Positions 1-8,979 of a stretch of DNA of 64,000 bases are shown here, in pieces; the stretch's first letter is position 1, and each line of letters begins with the position of its first letter. Source of the DNA: Cupriavidus sp. D39 (lineage in GTDB: Bacteria > Pseudomonadota > Gammaproteobacteria > Burkholderiales > Burkholderiaceae). Location: the NCBI RefSeq assembly GCF_026627925.1, contig NZ_JAPNLE010000009.1, positions 4,960,001 through 5,024,000 on the forward strand, read 5' to 3'. A program made the position numbers and the translations under genes. The notes under the pieces were generated by a model. That model saw only the letters and a list, made by a program, of their open reading frames with translations, ran no database searches and was not told the DNA's origin.

Positions 1-270
1 ATCGACGCCAAAGTGGGCAAATTGCGGATAAGCGAGCACTCGGCGCAGCTCCTCGCGGCAATCGGCGCGGATCACCGCGGCAATGGCGCCGGCATCCAGC
101 GCGGCCCGGATGGGCTCGACATGCGGATCCACAAAGACCAGCAGGTCGACCCAGATGTTGGAGTCGAGCACGACCCGCGGCGCCAGCAGGCCGGGAACGG
201 GGCCGGGGCCGGGAATGGCCTGCGGTGGCGGCGGGGAATCGACGGGTACTGCGGTGGAGTCGGGGTGCAT
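1..270 (-). CDS. PIN-domain family protein (putative toxin), 3' part missing
   Basis: Runs off the left edge, so only the first 90 codons are visible, read leftward from an ATG at 268-270. A proline-rich stretch of about 30 residues precedes the fold start [13 protein letters not shown], where Asp36 is the usual first metal-binding acid of PIN nucleases. This matches the putative PIN toxin family COG1569. No partner antitoxin is visible on this side. It is divergent from yaaA, with 39 bp between the two starts. Function as a ribonuclease toxin is inferred from the family only. Confidence 0.7.
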   Translation of the reverse strand, partial: MHPDSTAVPVDSPPPPQAIPGPGPVPGLLAPRVVLDSNIWVDLLVFVDPHVEPIRAALDAGAIAAVIRADCREELRRVLAYPQFAHFGVD

Positions 271-309
271 TCGTTACAATCTGGCCTTTGTGTTTGCCGC
301 GATTTTGCC

Positions 310-1095
310 ATGCTCATCGTCCTGTCCCCTGCCAAGTCGCTCGACTACGAGACGCCCGCGCGTCTGAAGACCCATACGCTGCCCCGTTTTATCGACCGCT
401 CGGCGGTGTTGATCGAGCGGTTGCGCAAGCTCGCGCCGCAGGATATCGGGGCGCTGATGGACATCTCGGATAAGCTCGCGGTACTCAATGCCACCCGCTA
501 TGGCGACTGGTCGCCGGCGTTCACCGCGGCCAACAGCAAGCAGGCCGTGCTCGCCTTCAATGGCGATGTGTACGAGGGGTTCGACGCGTCCAGCCTGTCG
601 GCCGACGAGCTTGGCTTCGCGCAAAAACATGTGCGCATCCTGTCCGGCCTGTACGGCGTGCTGCGCCCGCTCGACTGGATGCAGCCCTACCGGCTGGAGA
701 TGGGCACGCGCCTGGACAACGTGGCGGGCAAGGATCTCTATGCGTTCTGGGGCGATGACGTCACGCAGTTGCTCAACGATGACTTCAAGGCACAGAAGGC
801 AGAAGGCAGCCCGACCCTGGTCAACCTGGCCTCCGAGGAATATTTCAAGGTGGTGCGTCCCAAGGTGCTCGGCGCCAGGATTGTCACGCCGGTGTTCGAG
901 GACTGGAAGGGCGGCCGCTACAAGATCATTTCGTTCCATGCCAAGCGGGCGCGCGGCTTCATGGCCCGCTACGCGGTGACGCATCGCATCACCGAGCCGG
1001 CCAAGCTCAAGCGCTTTGCCGAGCACGGCTACGCCTTTGACGCCGCGGCTTCCGACGATGCCCGCTGGGTCTTCCGCCGCCGCTTGGAAGACTGA
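310..1095 (+). CDS. yaaA: peroxide stress protein YaaA (UPF0246 family)
   Basis: A 261-residue protein of the YaaA family, which lowers free iron and limits Fenton damage during hydrogen peroxide stress. The family start [12 protein letters not shown] is at residues 5-16, and the family motifs FNGDVYEG and [10 protein letters not shown] are present. Length is normal for the family. The start at 310 gives the canonical N-terminus; the frame stays open far upstream, but that part overlaps the divergent PIN gene and is not family-like. Transcribed alone or with the carboxypeptidase gene 91 bp downstream. Confidence 0.93.
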   Translation: MLIVLSPAKSLDYETPARLKTHTLPRFIDRSAVLIERLRKLAPQDIGALMDISDKLAVLNATRYGDWSPAFTAANSKQAVLAFNGDVYEGFDASSLSADELGFAQKHVRILSGLYGVLRPLDWMQPYRLEMGTRLDNVAGKDLYAFWGDDVTQLLNDDFKAQKAEGSPTLVNLASEEYFKVVRPKVLGARIVTPVFEDWKGGRYKIISFHAKRARGFMARYAVTHRITEPAKLKRFAEHGYAFDAAASDDARWVFRRRLED

Positions 1096-1186
1096 CACAC
1101 GCTGCGGCTACGGCCTATCGCCCCCGAACCCAGCGCCAGGGATGGCCCACAGGCTTCCCGGCACGCACCCTCCGAGACGCAATACC

Positions 1187-2329
1187 ATGAGTTCAGCCCT
1201 GCATATTTCCGCCAGTTTCGACGCGGGCGCCATCGAAGTCGAATCGCTTGCGCAAGCTAGCGACATCCGCCTGCGCATCCGCGCCGACTCGCACGCCGAG
1301 TTCCGCCAGTGGTTCCATTTCCGCCTGCAGGGCGCGGGTGGCCAGTCTTGCCGCCTGCAGTTCCTCAATGCCGGCGACTGTACCTACCCCGACGGCTGGC
1401 GCGGCTACCAGGCCGTGGCCTCCTATGACCGCGCGCACTGGTTCCGCGTGCCGACCAGCTTCGATGGCAGCACCATGACGGTGGCCTTCACGCCCGAGCA
1501 CGACAGCGTCTGGCTGGCCTACTTCGAGCCGTACTCCGAAGACCGCCACCTGTCGCTGCTGGCCACCTGCCAGCGTTCGCCGCTGGCGCGGCTGTCGCAC
1601 CTGGGCAGCACGGTAGACGGACGCGACATGACCGCGATCACGGTCGGCACGCCCGGCGACGGCAAGAAGACCATCTGGATGATCGCGCGCCAGCATCCCG
1701 GCGAGACCATGGCGGAGTGGTTCTGCGAGGGCGTGCTGCAGCGCCTGACGGGCACCGGCATGTGGGCCGGCGACCCGGTGGCGCGCTGCCTGCTGGAGCG
1801 CGCCGTGTTCCATATCGTGCCGAACATGAATCCCGATGGCTCGGCGCGCGGCAACCTGCGCACCAATGCGGCCGGCGCCAACCTCAACCGCGAATGGATG
1901 GCCCCCAGCGAGCAGACCAGCCCGGAAGTGTATCACGTGCGCCGGGCCATCGAGGCCACCGGCTGCGACATGTTCTTCGACATCCATGGCGACGAGGGCC
2001 TGCCCTATAACTTCGTCGCGGGCAGCGAGATGCTGCCCGGTTTTACCGCGGCGCAGAAAGCCGAACAGCTTCGCTTCATCGATGCGTTCAAGCGCGCGAC
2101 GCCGGACTTCCAGGACGTGCACGGCTACGCTGCCAGCAAGTACAACCAGGACGCGCTCAAGCTGGCCTCGAAGTACATCGGCCATACCTTTGGCTGCCTG
2201 TCGCTGACGCTGGAGATGCCGTTCAAGGACAACGCCGACCAGCCCGATCCGGTGGTGGGCTGGAACGGCGCGCGCAGCGCCTTGCTGGGCGCGGCGATGC
2301 TGCAGGCGGTGCTGGCGCAACTGGGCTAA
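1187..2329 (+). CDS. M14-family zinc carboxypeptidase (cytosolic carboxypeptidase-like)
   Basis: A 380-residue protein with no signal peptide. The N-terminal 135 residues form the beta-sandwich typical of the AGBL/cytosolic carboxypeptidase subgroup. The peptidase domain follows, with zinc ligands His170 and Glu173 (RQHPGETMAEW) and His267 (FDIHGDE), the substrate-binding NPDG and NLNREW motifs, and a catalytic Glu in LTLEMPFK. Bacterial members are thought to trim C-terminal residues of cytosolic peptides; the substrate here is unknown. A strong hairpin follows 11 bases after the stop. Confidence 0.88.
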   Translation: MSSALHISASFDAGAIEVESLAQASDIRLRIRADSHAEFRQWFHFRLQGAGGQSCRLQFLNAGDCTYPDGWRGYQAVASYDRAHWFRVPTSFDGSTMTVAFTPEHDSVWLAYFEPYSEDRHLSLLATCQRSPLARLSHLGSTVDGRDMTAITVGTPGDGKKTIWMIARQHPGETMAEWFCEGVLQRLTGTGMWAGDPVARCLLERAVFHIVPNMNPDGSARGNLRTNAAGANLNREWMAPSEQTSPEVYHVRRAIEATGCDMFFDIHGDEGLPYNFVAGSEMLPGFTAAQKAEQLRFIDAFKRATPDFQDVHGYAASKYNQDALKLASKYIGHTFGCLSLTLEMPFKDNADQPDPVVGWNGARSALLGAAMLQAVLAQLG

Positions 2330-2340
2330 GGACGCGTGAC

Positions 2341-2376
2341 CTGCACCAGGCCGCCCGCTTGGGCGGCCTGGTGCAG
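2341..2376 (+). terminator. hairpin terminator after M14 peptidase gene
   Basis: A perfect 16-bp stem (2341-2356 with 2361-2376) with a 4-base loop gctt lies 11 bases after the carboxypeptidase stop. It lacks a clear T-tract, so it may act as a strong hairpin stop or mRNA-stabilising structure. Confidence 0.7.
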
Positions 2377-2454
2377 GGCGCAGACTGCTGACAAACCTGA
2401 AGCATTAGCCGAAGCCGCCGAACGGGCCAAAGCCCCGCACCATGACGACGGCTG

Positions 2455-2643
2455 TCTCTCCCTCTCCCCTCAGGGGGAGAGGGCCGGGGAGAGGGGTGGC
2501 TTAGCTAGGAGCCACTTGAAGCGAAGCCCGTGGTTGTTTCCAGCACGCAGGCATAACCAGCGCCCGCCCTCTCCCCAGCCCCTCTCCCGCGCGCGGGAGA
2601 GGGGAGCACGACAACTCAGAGCCGGCTTTGTCAGCAAGCTGGG
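2455..2643. repeat. intergenic palindromic repeat between convergent genes, copy 1
   Basis: The gene-free stretch 2330-2678 holds a terminator and this repeat. The repeat has a 10-bp hairpin CCCTCTCCCC/GGGGAGAGGG (2460-2483) and a perfect 26-bp palindrome at 2579-2604 centred on GCGCGC. It ends in a segment (gacaac...ttgtc..gcaagctg) that recurs in a related copy at 54903-55052. Both copies lie between convergent genes. Confidence 0.75.
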
Positions 2644-2678
2644 CGGCCCCTTTGGGGCCGCAGGCGCCTGGCCAGGTC

Positions 2679-3494
2679 TTAGTGCGCCTTCTTGGTGGTG
2701 GACTTGCCCGTGGTCTTGGTGCTGCTCTTGGCGGTCGATTTGCTGCTGCTCGACTTGGACGAGGTCGACTTGGTGGCCTTGCCCGAGCTGGACTTGCTGG
2801 CCTTGCTGCCTTTGTGGCCCTTGCTGCTGGTGGCCTGCCGCGTACTGCTGCTGCGCACCGCGGGCGCTGCCGCCGGCTCGCTGATGACGGTGCCGCTGCC
2901 ATCGAGCAATTCATAGGCCAGCATCATGCCATCGGCATAGCCGCAGCGTACCTTGACCGGTTCCCACTGGGCTTCGGCGCGGCGCTTGTGGGCGGTCGCG
3001 GAAAATGTCACCACGGAGCTGACGGGCACCGCTTGCTTGCCTTGCGAGAAGCGGCCGTCCCATGGCTCCACGGTAGCCTGGCCGGCGCCGAGCGCGCCGG
3101 TGGGGATCTTCAATGCGTCGTAGGTGGCCGAGCGGGGCACCACCCAGCTGGCGTGCGCGGCGCAATCGGCCACATCCGCGCTGGCATTCTCGGTCTGCAT
3201 CAGTTGCTCGCGCATCTGCGCACGGTACTCGGCCAGGCTCACGCGGCCTTGCGCGGGCAGGGTCACGGTCTTGGTAGGCGGTGCGGCGGTGGCGGGCGGG
3301 GTCGGCGCGGGGCGGGTGGATGCGGAGTTGGCAGCGGCTGCCTGGGCGGCCGGGGTGGCGATGCCGGGGGTCACCACGGCGTCGCGATCGTTGAGCGGGG
3401 TATCGGCGCAGCCCACCAGGGCGATCGCACCTGCCACTGCAGCAGCGAGCGCACACAGCCGGCTGCTGAGGAGGTCAGAGATTCGTCGGATCAC
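2679..3494 (-). CDS. putative lipoprotein with Ser/Lys/Thr-rich C-terminal tail
   Basis: I do not recognise a named function. Translation from the GTG at 3492-3494 gives about 271 residues with a lipoprotein signal (IRRISDLL...ALVGC). A low-complexity Ala/Pro/Thr linker follows, then a compact domain of about 120 residues with two cysteines (VADCAAHASW and KVRCGYADGM). The last 70 residues are almost only Ser, Lys and Thr, strongly basic. An in-frame ATG at 3557 would add 21 residues that spoil the signal peptide, so the GTG is preferred. The tail could bind cell-wall polymers or nucleic acid; that is a guess. Confidence 0.7.
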   Translation of the reverse strand: MIRRISDLLSSRLCALAAAVAGAIALVGCADTPLNDRDAVVTPGIATPAAQAAAANSASTRPAPTPPATAAPPTKTVTLPAQGRVSLAEYRAQMREQLMQTENASADVADCAAHASWVVPRSATYDALKIPTGALGAGQATVEPWDGRFSQGKQAVPVSSVVTFSATAHKRRAEAQWEPVKVRCGYADGMMLAYELLDGSGTVISEPAAAPAVRSSSTRQATSSKGHKGSKASKSSSGKATKSTSSKSSSSKSTAKSSTKTTGKSTTKKAH

Positions 3495-3775
3495 GGGATC
3501 GTCTTGCTTTGGAGCATAAGGGGTTGGCAAAGGTCTGCCATGATAGAGGAAACCCATGCAGCAAAGTTCCGAAATCTCCCGACTTTAGGGTTCTGCCCGA
3601 AGTGAAAGCATGCGGGATGTGCAGCAGAGTGCAGCGTTCTGCCCGGCTGCACGGGCCGCCCGGGGATGGCGGCGCGAGGTGTGAGATAGGAGTGGGGTGC
3701 CAGTGAGGCCTGCCACGCGTTGCGCGGCGGGCCTCCCGGTTTTCAGCGCCTTCAAACTCGAAAACGCTGAATCGC

Positions 3776-4648
3776 TCAGATGGTCTTGACGAAGACCTTG
3801 AGGTCGTCCAGCAGCGCGTTGAGGTCGGCCTTCAGCTTGCCGAAGCCCGCGTTGTGCACCAGGCCGACTTCGTCCATGTACAGCTTGCGGTTGATCTCGA
3901 GCTGCAGGCTGTGGCGCTTTTGCGCCGGCTGGCCCACCACACGCACGATTTCCACGCCCTTGTAGGGGTGGTTGCGCCAGACGTCGTAGCCCATGTCCTT
4001 GAGCACGCCTTCCACGCGGTCCGTGAAGCGCGTGTCGCAGGTGGTGCCGTCGCGGTCGCCCACCACGAAGTCCGGATGCTGCAGCCCGGGATGCTCGGTG
4101 GCGTACTGCGCCGCCTCGCTGGGCATCGAGTGGCAGTTGATGTGCCAGGCGCTGCCGTGCGTGGCGACGGCCTGATCGGCCAGCTTCTGCAGTTGCGCGT
4201 AGTAGGGCAGGTAGTACTGCGCAATGCGCGCCTGCACCTCGGCCACGCTCAGCTTGCGGTCGTAGATGGCCTCGCCGGTATCCAGCACGCGCCACACCAG
4301 GCCCTTGCCAAGACGGGTCTTGGAGGTTTCCTGGCGCGGGCCGGGCCAGGGCGCGTCGAGCACGGCTTCGTCGATCTCCTCGATGCCGCGGTTGGCGTCG
4401 AGGTAGCTGCGCGGGAAGCCCGCGCACAGCAGCGCAATGCCGCGTGCGGGAGCGTCGGCGTACAACTCGTCGACGAACGTGTCTTCGGCCTGGCGCAGCA
4501 GCGACAGGGGCAAGCCGGCCGCCGGCCGGAAATCGGCCGGGTAGCTGGTGGCGCTATGCGGCGAATCGAGAAAGAGCGGGCTGCTCTCGCCTTGCGGCAG
4601 TTGCAGGAGGTAAGGGCTGAACCCGGTCTTTCGGTCTGCTTCCGTCAT
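3776..4648 (-). CDS. hutG: N-formylglutamate amidohydrolase (deformylase)
   Basis: A 290-residue member of the N-formylglutamate amidohydrolase family, which hydrolyses N-formyl-L-glutamate to formate and glutamate, the last step of one histidine-degradation route. Family landmarks include DSPHSATSYP near the N-terminus (metal ligand His), FPRSYLDANR, and the WHINCHSMPS and LEINRKLYMDE motifs. It lies 12 bases downstream of the Bug binding-protein gene on the same strand, so the two are almost certainly co-transcribed. No other hut genes are nearby, which suggests a role in uptake-coupled use of external N-formyl compounds rather than in histidine breakdown. Confidence 0.88.
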   Translation of the reverse strand: MTEADRKTGFSPYLLQLPQGESSPLFLDSPHSATSYPADFRPAAGLPLSLLRQAEDTFVDELYADAPARGIALLCAGFPRSYLDANRGIEEIDEAVLDAPWPGPRQETSKTRLGKGLVWRVLDTGEAIYDRKLSVAEVQARIAQYYLPYYAQLQKLADQAVATHGSAWHINCHSMPSEAAQYATEHPGLQHPDFVVGDRDGTTCDTRFTDRVEGVLKDMGYDVWRNHPYKGVEIVRVVGQPAQKRHSLQLEINRKLYMDEVGLVHNAGFGKLKADLNALLDDLKVFVKTI

Positions 4649-4660
4649 GATGTGCGTCGT

Positions 4661-5647
4661 TTAATCCAGGGTGATCTTGGCTGCGGCGGCGATGCGCTTG
4701 TTCTTCGCCACTTCGGTCTTGATCTGCGCGGCGAACTGCGCCGGCGTGTTGCCAACCGGCACCGCGCCCAGCTTCTCCAGCTTAGCCTTTACTTCGGGCA
4801 GTGCCAGTACCTTGACGGTGGCGTCGTGCAGCTTGGCTTGCACGTCGGCAGGCAGGTTGGCCGGCGCGATCAGGCCGAACCAGGCGGCGTCGTTGACTTC
4901 GGGCAGGCCGAGCTCGGCAAACGTCGGCACATTGGGCAGGGCCGGCACGCGCTTGGGCGAGGCCACGGCCAGGGCGCGCAGCTTGCCGCCTTCGATGAAC
5001 GGCAGCGAGGACGGCAGGTTGTCGAACAGCACTTGCACCTGGTTGGCCAGCGCATCGTTCAGCGCCGGGCCCACGCCCTTGTACGGCACGTGCAGCAGTT
5101 CGGTCTTGCTGCTCATCTTGAACAGCTCGCCCATCATGTGCGAGACGCTGCCGTTGCCGGCCGAGCCGTAGGCCATCTTGTTCGGCTGGGCCTTGGCCAG
5201 CGCGATGAAGGCCTTCATGTCGTTGGCCTTCACCGCCGGGTTGATGCTCATCACGTTAGGCACCGAAGCCAGGTTGGTGATGGTGGTGAAGTCCTTGGTG
5301 GCGTCATACGACAGGCGCGGGTACACGGCCGGGTTGATGCCGTGCGTGGAAGCGGTGGCGATGCCCAGGGTGTAGCCGTCCGGCGCGGCCTTGGCCAGGT
5401 AACCGGTACCGATGCTGCCGCCGGCGCCGCCGCGGTTGTCCACCACCACGGTCTGGCCCAGTTGCTGGCCGAGCTTGTCGGCCACGATGCGCGCCACGAT
5501 GTCGGTGGTGCCACCTGCCGGGAACGGCACGACCAGCGAGATCGGCTTGGTCGGGTACGTGCCCTGGGCAGCGGCCGACAGCGACAGGCCGGCGGCGGCG
5601 GCACCCGTGGCGGCGGCAAGGAGGCGGAGCATGTTACGGCGTTGCAT
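4661..5647 (-). CDS. Bug-family (TctC-like) periplasmic substrate-binding protein
   Basis: A 328-residue exported protein. The signal peptide MQRRNMLRLLAAATG...SAAAQG is followed by the family start YPTKPISLVVPFPAGGTTD, and the middle has HVPYKGVGPALND. Bug proteins bind carboxylates or amino acids; most are orphans without TctA/TctB, as here. The ATG at 5645-5647 follows AGGAA at a good distance; upstream in-frame codons have no family similarity. Gene order Bug then hutG suggests that the ligand may be N-formylglutamate or a similar acid (inference). Confidence 0.9.
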   Translation of the reverse strand: MQRRNMLRLLAAATGAAAAGLSLSAAAQGTYPTKPISLVVPFPAGGTTDIVARIVADKLGQQLGQTVVVDNRGGAGGSIGTGYLAKAAPDGYTLGIATASTHGINPAVYPRLSYDATKDFTTITNLASVPNVMSINPAVKANDMKAFIALAKAQPNKMAYGSAGNGSVSHMMGELFKMSSKTELLHVPYKGVGPALNDALANQVQVLFDNLPSSLPFIEGGKLRALAVASPKRVPALPNVPTFAELGLPEVNDAAWFGLIAPANLPADVQAKLHDATVKVLALPEVKAKLEKLGAVPVGNTPAQFAAQIKTEVAKNKRIAAAAKITLD

Positions 5648-5826
5648 GGTTCGGTTCCTGAATGGAGGGAGGAGATGAGGAAAGGGATTGACGCGATGAA
5701 AGCAACTACAGCGATGAAAGCGGGGAAAGGAAAGGCTTCCCTGATTCTGCTTGTTCGTGCAGTCACACCGCAAACGAAATAAAATCGTGCGATCATTCCG
5801 TTTGGTAGTGAAGTAAGGGGTTATCT

Positions 5827-6729
5827 ATGCGACGCTTATGTCCGTCGCTGACTGAATTGCAGGCTTTCGAGGCTGCCGCACGCTACAACAGCTTCACCAC
5901 CGCGGCGCGGGAGCTCCACGTCACGCAGGGTGCCGTGAGCAAGCAGGTGCGCAGCCTGGAGGCCTTCCTCGGCGTGGAACTGTTCGAGCGCGTGCGCCAG
6001 CGCCTGATGCTGACCGATGCCGGCCAGCGCTACCTGGACCGCATCCGCCCCAGCCTGACCGAGATCGAGGCCGCCACGGTGGAGCTGATCGCCAAGCAAG
6101 GCCGGGGTGGCACCCTGCACATCGCCAGCATGCCCACGCTGGGCGCCAAGTGGCTGATTCCGCGCTTGCCGCAGTTCTTCGAGAAGCATCCCGACGTCAG
6201 CCTTGAATTCGTGCCGCACGCGCAGGGCTACGACTTTTCCCAGCCCGACCTCGATGCCGCCATCCGCTTCGGCGACGGCATGTGGCCTGGCAGCCTGGCC
6301 GACTACATGACCGGCCGCGAAGTCCTGCCCGTATGCCGCCCGGCCCTGCTGGCAGGGGAGCCCGAAGGCATGGCGCGCGCGCCGTCGGGGCTGCTGCGCT
6401 TCTCGCTGCTGCACCACACCACCGTGCCCGAAGCCTGGCCCGACTGGTTCGCCGAGCTTGGCGTGGCGACCCGCAAGGCGTGGAGCGGCGCACGCTTCGA
6501 CCAGTTCTCGCTGCTGACCCAGGCGGCGATGTCGGGGCTCGGCATCGCGCTGATCCCGCGCTGCCTGATCGAGGAGGAGCTTGCCACCGGCGTGCTGGTG
6601 GTGGCGCATCCGGCGCGGGTGCTGAGCAAGAAGGGCTATTACCTTTGCTATCCCGAGCAGAAACAGCATCTGCCGGCGCTGCAGACCTTTCGCCAATGGG
6701 TGATGGAAGGCGTCGACGTGGTGGCGTGA
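5827..6729 (+). CDS. LysR-family regulator (GcvA-like)
   Basis: A 300-residue LysR regulator. The winged helix-turn-helix is at about residues 6-65 (FTTAARELHVTQGAVSKQVR), followed by a linker helix and a type-2 periplasmic-binding-like effector domain. The domain resembles GcvA-type members (SMPTLGAKWLIPRLPQF, DAAIRFGDG). It is divergent from the Bug-hutG operon across 179 bp, the usual LysR arrangement, so it probably controls that operon in response to its substrate. Confidence 0.9.
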   Translation: MRRLCPSLTELQAFEAAARYNSFTTAARELHVTQGAVSKQVRSLEAFLGVELFERVRQRLMLTDAGQRYLDRIRPSLTEIEAATVELIAKQGRGGTLHIASMPTLGAKWLIPRLPQFFEKHPDVSLEFVPHAQGYDFSQPDLDAAIRFGDGMWPGSLADYMTGREVLPVCRPALLAGEPEGMARAPSGLLRFSLLHHTTVPEAWPDWFAELGVATRKAWSGARFDQFSLLTQAAMSGLGIALIPRCLIEEELATGVLVVAHPARVLSKKGYYLCYPEQKQHLPALQTFRQWVMEGVDVVA

Positions 6730-6869
6730 GCCGCGCGTCCCCGCTGTAATCAAAACTTACGCTTTTCCGCGACGGTTTTTCCGCCCGCCTGCGTTTAAGA
6801 GACATGACAGACATGACAAGCCTGCGCGCGAAGCGGCGCCAGGCTGTGGATTGTGGACTGGAGGTTCTC

Positions 6870-7187
6870 ATGCGCAGGTCAATTGCCCTCTCATCTAGCC
6901 TGGCCTGCCTGGGCGTTGCCATGACGGCGGCGTTCGCGCTGGCGCCGGCATTCGCGCAAACCATCGTGATCGCGCCCTCGGCGCCCCCGCCGATGCGCCA
7001 GGAGGTCCTGCCGCCCGCGCGCGGCGGCTACGTCTGGGATCCGGGCCACTGGCAATGGCGCAATGGCGCCTACGTCTGGCTGCGCGGCCATTGGCGGCCT
7101 GCCCGGGCGGGCTACCGCTGGGTGTCGGGGCACTGGGTGGCGCGCGGCCCGCAATGGCGCTGGGTCGAAGGGCATTGGGCGCCGTGA
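6870..7187 (+). CDS. YXWGXW repeat-containing secreted protein
   Basis: A 105-residue exported protein. A Sec signal peptide (MRRSIALSSSL...APAFAQ) precedes four tandem tryptophan repeats of the form Y/W-x-W-x-x-G-H-W (YVWDPGHW, YVWLRGHW, YRWVSGHW, WRWVEGHW), matching the YXWGXW/WXXGXW family. Function is unknown; such proteins are small periplasmic or surface proteins. GGAGG at 6860-6864 sets the start. The small lipoprotein gene follows 53 bp downstream. Confidence 0.85.
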   Translation: MRRSIALSSSLACLGVAMTAAFALAPAFAQTIVIAPSAPPPMRQEVLPPARGGYVWDPGHWQWRNGAYVWLRGHWRPARAGYRWVSGHWVARGPQWRWVEGHWAP

Positions 7188-7240
7188 CCGGCATGACATG
7201 GGTCAAGCGCGATGGCAGTAACCACAGCAAGGGGAAATCG

Positions 7241-7351
7241 ATGAAAAGCCTTCTGATCGCGGCGCTGGTCGCCGTCACGTTGTCTGGCTGCGTGATCGTG
7301 CCGGCCCGGCCCGCCTACTATCACTCTCGCGCGCCGGTTTTTGTCTACTGA
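7241..7351 (+). CDS. 36-residue lipoprotein
   Basis: A very short but well-formed gene. AAGGGG precedes the ATG, and a lipoprotein signal MKSLLIAALVAVTLSGC places the lipidated Cys at residue 17. Only 19 mature residues follow (VIVPARPAYYHSRAPVFVY), rich in Tyr and Pro. It probably forms a unit with the upstream YXWGXW gene. Function unknown. Confidence 0.65.
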   Translation: MKSLLIAALVAVTLSGCVIVPARPAYYHSRAPVFVY

Positions 7352-7426
7352 CGGGGAAGCCGCGCCTGCCCCGGGGGCGGGCGCGGCGTGCGAGAAGGAT
7401 GAACCGGCAACGCGGAACCACACCCA

Positions 7427-7986
7427 TTGAGCGACACAGATCCGGACGATGCGCTGCTGGCGCGGGTCGGCAAGCATGACGCAGCCGCGGTGCGCGAGAT
7501 GGTCTCGCGCAAGCTGCCGCGCGTGCTGGCGCTGGCCACGCGCATGCTGGGAGACCGCGGCGAAGCGGAAGACGTGGCGCAGGAAGTCTTCATGCGCTTG
7601 TGGAAGCAGGCCGCGCGCTGGCAACCCGGCCGGGCGCGCTTTGACACCTGGCTGCATCGGGTGGCGCTGAACCTTTGCTACGACCGCTTGCGCGGCACGC
7701 ATGAGCAGGCCATGGATTCCTTGCCGGAACCAGCGGCGTCCGGGGCGGGGCCCGAGGACGGGCTGGATGCAGCGGCGCAAGGCGCGCGCGTGGGCGCGGC
7801 GCTGGCCAAGCTGCCCCGCGCCAGCGCGAGGCGCTGGTGCTGCAGTACTACCAGGAGTTGCCCAATGGCGAGGCCGCCGCGCTGATGGGCATCAGCATCG
7901 AGGCGCTGGAAAGCTTGCTCGCGCGCGCACGCCGCAACCTGCGCGACTTGCTCATGCAGGGCGGCCATCACGAGGACTTGCGATGA
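7427..7986 (+). CDS. sigma-70 family (ECF-type) RNA polymerase sigma factor, frameshifted in this sequence
   Basis: Region 2 is clear (GEAEDVAQEVFMRLWKQ, FDTWLHRVALNLCYDRLR). Region 4 (LVLQYYQELPNGEAAALMG, IEALESLLARARRNLR) is present only in another frame. The switch falls at a run of four C at 7814-7817; one more C would join the frames. Read that way the protein is about 185 residues. The apparent start is a TTG at 7427, while AGAAGGATG lies about 28 bases upstream out of frame, so the true N-terminus is uncertain. Its stop overlaps the anti-sigma start (ATGA at 7983-7986). The sensor gene two places down suggests control by an envelope signal. Confidence 0.75.
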
Positions 7987-8380
7987 CACCTGAGAGATTT
8001 CACGCACTGACCGAGATCTATGGTGCCAACCCGGCACGCTGGCCCGAAGGGAGCGGGCCGAGGGCCAGGCCATGGCCGCCGCTCCCGGGCAGCTTGGCGC
8101 GTTGGCCGAAGCTGCCGCGCTCGACCGTTTGCTGGCCGCGCATGAGGTGGCGGCCCCGGATGCGGCGTTGCAGCGCCGCATCGCCGCGAGCGCGAGCGCG
8201 CCGCGCGCGCCGTGGTGGTGGTCCGGGCTGGGCCTGGCCGGCGTCGGCCTGGCCGGCACCTTGGCGGGCGCGTTGCTGGTCTCGGCCGTGCTGGCCACGG
8301 TACCGGCGCCGGCCGCCATCGATCTGCCCTACGCATCGACCGGCTTCGGTGGCATCGCGCATAACGGGAGCGAGGAATGA
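7983..8380 (+). CDS. probable membrane anti-sigma factor, frameshifted in this sequence
   Basis: Begins MTPERFHALTEIYGANPARWPE. It then needs one extra G at the GGG run 8049-8051 to continue as ...GQLGALAEAAALDRLLAAHE and onward. Rejoined it is about 132 residues: a cytoplasmic N-terminal part, one transmembrane helix (SGLGLAGVGLAGTLAGALLV), and a short periplasmic tail. Size, topology and position between the sigma factor and the periplasmic sensor point to an anti-sigma factor that sequesters the sigma factor. It overlaps its neighbours by 4 bases on both sides, so the three are translationally coupled. Confidence 0.65.
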
Positions 8381-8862
8381 ACGAGCGTACGCCGAAGCGG
8401 CTCAAGGTAGCGCTGGCGATCTCCGTGCTGGTCAACGTGTTCTTGCTGGGCGCGATCGGTGGTGGCGGCTATCGCTGGTACGCCGTGGAGCGCCACGCGG
8501 CCGCGCAGCCGCGCGGACTGCGCTTTGCCGCCGACGGGCTGGAGGCCGAGCAGCGCAGGCAGTTCCTGCAAGGCTTGCGCGCGGCGCGCCGTGCCGCGGC
8601 GTCGGACGTGGACGCCGCGCGCGACGGACGCCACCAGGTGGAGCAATTGCTGCGGCAGCCGCAGTTCGAGCGTGACGCGCTGGCGGCGGCATTAGCCCGC
8701 ACGCGCGAGGCCGATGCCGCGTTGCGCACCCGGCTGGAAGGCAGCGTGGTGGAATTCGCCGCCACGCTGTCGCCCGCGGATCGGGAGAAGCTGGCCGATG
8801 CACTGGTCCAGCGCGGCCCGCTGCGCACGGCGCCGGCGCGGCCCGCGAAGGCAGCGCCATGA
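8377..8862 (+). CDS. membrane-anchored periplasmic heavy-metal-sensor-like protein (Metal_resist/CnrX type)
   Basis: A 161-residue protein with one N-terminal transmembrane helix (VALAISVLVNVFLLGAIGG). A periplasmic, strongly helical Arg/Ala/Gln-rich domain follows, of the Metal_resist type seen in CnrX, NccX and ZraP relatives. No obvious His/Met cluster for metal binding is visible, so a metal ligand is not certain. In CnrYXH systems the sensor controls an anti-sigma/sigma pair; gene order here is sigma, anti-sigma, sensor. The start overlaps the anti-sigma stop (ATGA). Confidence 0.7.
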   Translation: MNERTPKRLKVALAISVLVNVFLLGAIGGGGYRWYAVERHAAAQPRGLRFAADGLEAEQRRQFLQGLRAARRAAASDVDAARDGRHQVEQLLRQPQFERDALAAALARTREADAALRTRLEGSVVEFAATLSPADREKLADALVQRGPLRTAPARPAKAAP

Positions 8863-8901
8863 CGCGGCGATCGAGAACAACAGCAAAGCTGTGGTTGATG
8901 C

Positions 8902-8961
<60 letters not shown>

Positions 8962-8979
8962 TTTCCCAGGGAGCAACAC

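Noticed and set aside
3854..5782. 642-codon plus-strand frame opposite hutG and the Bug gene
   Set aside because: Shadow frame crossing two well-supported genes on the other strand.
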